A stretch of DNA of 6,589 nucleotides from Campylobacterales bacterium (GTDB lineage Bacteria > Campylobacterota > Campylobacteria > Campylobacterales > QNZT01), in assembly GCA_026985685.1 (NCBI GenBank), contig JALSQA010000462.1, positions 1 through 6,589 on the forward strand, given 5' to 3'. Numbering within the stretch: the first letter of the stretch is position 1; each line of letters starts with the position of its first letter. The translations under genes and the position numbers were made by a program. Below the pieces are notes generated by a model. It saw nothing but the letters and a program-made list of their open reading frames with translations, was not told where the DNA came from and did not search any database. This document shows positions 5,387 through 6,589 of this stretch, piece by piece.

Positions 5387-5390
5387 AGCA
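5382..5390 (-). promoter_or_regulatory. Extended -10 promoter of the folD-lepB-protease operon
   Basis: On the minus strand TGC-TATAAT (5390-5382) is a perfect extended -10 box. Transcription would start near 5375, leaving a leader of about 19 bases before the folD ATG at 5356. The hexamer (5387-5382) shares five base pairs with the plus-strand -10 box. Confidence 0.65.
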
Positions 5391-5414
5391 TTTTTAATTA
5401 AAGGAAGGCTCTTG

Positions 5415-5777
5415 ATGCGTATGTGGATATATGTTGCAATTTTGTCATGGATTTTTGTTTCTTCATTGATGGCAGATGAAAGTTTTCTCTCCAATGATGA
5501 ATATGCAAAAATGCTCTACAAAAACCCCAGAGGAATAGGGTGTGATAGATGTCATGGGAGCAATGGTGAAGGGAAAGTAATAGCTTCATACCTTCAAAAT
5601 GGCAAAAAAGTTTATATCAAAGCACCAGCTATAGATCATCTTTCTATGGATGTATTTAAAAAAGCTTTAAGTAGAAGTTCAAGGCTCATGCCTGAATATT
5701 TTCTAACAGATTCAGAAAAAGCTTATCTCTATTTTTACTTAACAAAAAACAATTTATCTAAAAAGGCAAAAAAATGA
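5415..5777 (+). CDS. Small periplasmic c-type cytochrome (single heme)
   Basis: A 120-residue precursor. Residues 1-20 form a signal peptide (positive start MRMW, hydrophobic core, probable cleavage after SLMA), so the mature protein of about 100 residues is periplasmic. It carries one heme-attachment motif, CDRCH (43-47), followed by GSNGEG as in class I cytochromes c. A probable distal ligand is M92 in SRLMPEYFLTDSEKAYLYFYL (the MP-Y-LT pattern). The C-terminus is lysine-rich. The ATG at 5415 has GGAAGG 6 bases upstream; a much longer frame extending back over folD is not used. The stop overlaps the hemL start by 4 bases (ATGA), so the two are translationally coupled. Likely a small electron carrier; its redox partners are not shown by the context. 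Confidence 0.9.
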   Translation: MRMWIYVAILSWIFVSSLMADESFLSNDEYAKMLYKNPRGIGCDRCHGSNGEGKVIASYLQNGKKVYIKAPAIDHLSMDVFKKALSRSSRLMPEYFLTDSEKAYLYFYLTKNNLSKKAKK

Positions 5778-6589
5778 CAATAACAAACTCAAAAAAAGCA
5801 TTTGAATCAGCAAAAAGTGTAATCCCAGGAGGTGTAGATTCTCCTGTACGTGCATTTAAAAGTGTAGGGGGAACACCTATATTTATAGAAAAAGGTGAGG
5901 GAGCTTATCTTTTTGATATAGATGGAAATCGTTATATCGATTTTGTACAAAGCTGGGGACCTTTGATCTTTGGTCATTGTGATAAAGATATAGAAAATGC
6001 AGTGGTAGAATCTGTAAAAGATGGACTTAGCTTTGGTGCTCCGACTTTGGTAGAAACAGCTTTGGCATCAGAGATAACAGAGATGTTTGATAGTATCGAT
6101 AAAATACGCTTTGTAAGCAGTGGTACAGAAGCAGTGATGAGTGCTATACGACTTGCCAGAGGTTTTACAGGAGAGGATAATATCATCAAATTTGAGGGAT
6201 GTTATCATGGGCATAGTGATTCACTACTAGTTCAGGCAGGAAGTGGGGCAGTGACATTTGGTACACCTTCATCACCAGGAGTACCAGCTGATTTGACAAA
6301 GCATACTTTACTGGCAAAATATAATGATATACATAGTGTTCAAGAATGTTTTGAGAGTGCACAGGGAAAAATAGCTTGTATTATTATCGAGCCAATTGCA
6401 GGAAACATGGGATTGGTTCCCGCAGATGAAACTTTTTTACAAGAGCTTAGAAGTTTATGTGACAAAAATGGAGCATTGTTGATTTTTGATGAGGTTATGA
6501 GTGGTTTTAGGGCATCTTTAAGAGGAGCACAAGGTATTAGTTCAGTAAAGCCTGATATGGTTACACTTGGTAAAGTTATCGGTGGGGGA
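5774..6589 (+). CDS. hemL: Glutamate-1-semialdehyde 2,1-aminomutase, 3' end cut by window
   Basis: PLP enzyme of the aminotransferase class III fold that converts glutamate-1-semialdehyde to 5-aminolevulinate in the C5 route to heme. The first 272 residues are visible, of roughly 425-430 in the family. Motifs: IPGGVDSPVRAFKSVGG (17-33), SSGTEAVMSAIRLARG (115-130) for cofactor phosphate binding, YHGHSDSLLV (144-153), IFDEVMSGFR (237-246) with the pyridine-contacting aspartate D239, and TLGKVIGGG (264-272) with the PLP lysine K267 just before the window ends. The ATG overlaps the cytochrome stop (ATGA), with AAAAAGG 7 bases upstream. Coupling a heme precursor enzyme to a c-type cytochrome gene is functionally coherent. 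The frame is intact as far as seen. Confidence 0.96.
   Translation, partial: MTITNSKKAFESAKSVIPGGVDSPVRAFKSVGGTPIFIEKGEGAYLFDIDGNRYIDFVQSWGPLIFGHCDKDIENAVVESVKDGLSFGAPTLVETALASEITEMFDSIDKIRFVSSGTEAVMSAIRLARGFTGEDNIIKFEGCYHGHSDSLLVQAGSGAVTFGTPSSPGVPADLTKHTLLAKYNDIHSVQECFESAQGKIACIIIEPIAGNMGLVPADETFLQELRSLCDKNGALLIFDEVMSGFRASLRGAQGISSVKPDMVTLGKVIGGG

Noticed and set aside
5220..5414. Long N-terminal extension of the cytochrome gene
   Set aside because: It is antisense to folD, and the signal peptide and a strong ribosome binding site place the start at 5415.
1..6589. CRISPR array, tRNA, rRNA or riboswitch
   Set aside because: No regularly spaced repeats, no cloverleaf-like or rRNA-like segments, and no recognisable riboswitch core were seen on either strand by eye.

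Overview
The window is AT-rich, compact and densely coding. Its gene content and order (CoA-binding protein–ilvA; folD–lepB–site-2 protease facing small cytochrome c–hemL) point to a free-living or host-associated member of the Campylobacterota (Sulfurimonas/Sulfurovum/Campylobacter-like). Supporting signs are extended -10 promoters (TGNTATAAT) without clear -35 boxes, AAGGA-type ribosome binding sites, and stop/start junctions that overlap or touch. I recall the block hemL–small periplasmic protein / folD–lepP from Campylobacter jejuni, but could not check this here.

Layout. (1) 2-115: 3' end of an unrecognised plus-strand gene. (2) 122-969: an extra segment with a minus-strand toxin-antitoxin pair (ParE/RelE-like toxin, preceded by a short antitoxin) and about 280 bp of very AT-rich non-coding DNA. 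It is bracketed by a perfect 21-bp direct repeat (101-121 and 970-990). (3) 984-2633: CoA-binding (YccU-type) protein and ilvA threonine ammonia-lyase, abutting on the plus strand. (4) 2630-2989: small minus-strand protein of unknown function, interlocked tail-to-tail with ilvA. (5) 3096-5356: minus-strand operon folD–lepB–M50 site-2 protease, with no gaps between genes. (6) 5415-6589: plus-strand operon of a small c-type cytochrome and hemL, the latter cut by the window edge five residues after its PLP lysine.

The main result is the junction structure around the toxin-antitoxin pair. The 21-bp repeat contains the last codons and stop of the upstream gene, fused to the ribosome binding site and ATG of the CoA-binding gene (stop and start share one A: TAATG). 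Copy 1 ends the upstream gene properly, but its relic start codon is followed almost at once by a stop (ATG GAG TAA). Copy 2 gives the CoA-binding gene its ribosome binding site and start. This reads as insertion of a toxin-antitoxin cassette at an overlapping operon junction, with duplication of the junction so that neither gene was broken. The insert also supplies a plausible new promoter (782-790) for the separated downstream genes and, at its left edge, a perfect hairpin (115-135) that may act as a terminator.

The second regulatory point is the 58-bp gap between folD and the cytochrome gene. There the two divergent promoters have -10 boxes lying almost on top of each other, so one-carbon metabolism/secretion genes and cytochrome/heme genes probably compete for RNA polymerase. 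The remaining genes are ordinary housekeeping functions with intact catalytic motifs.
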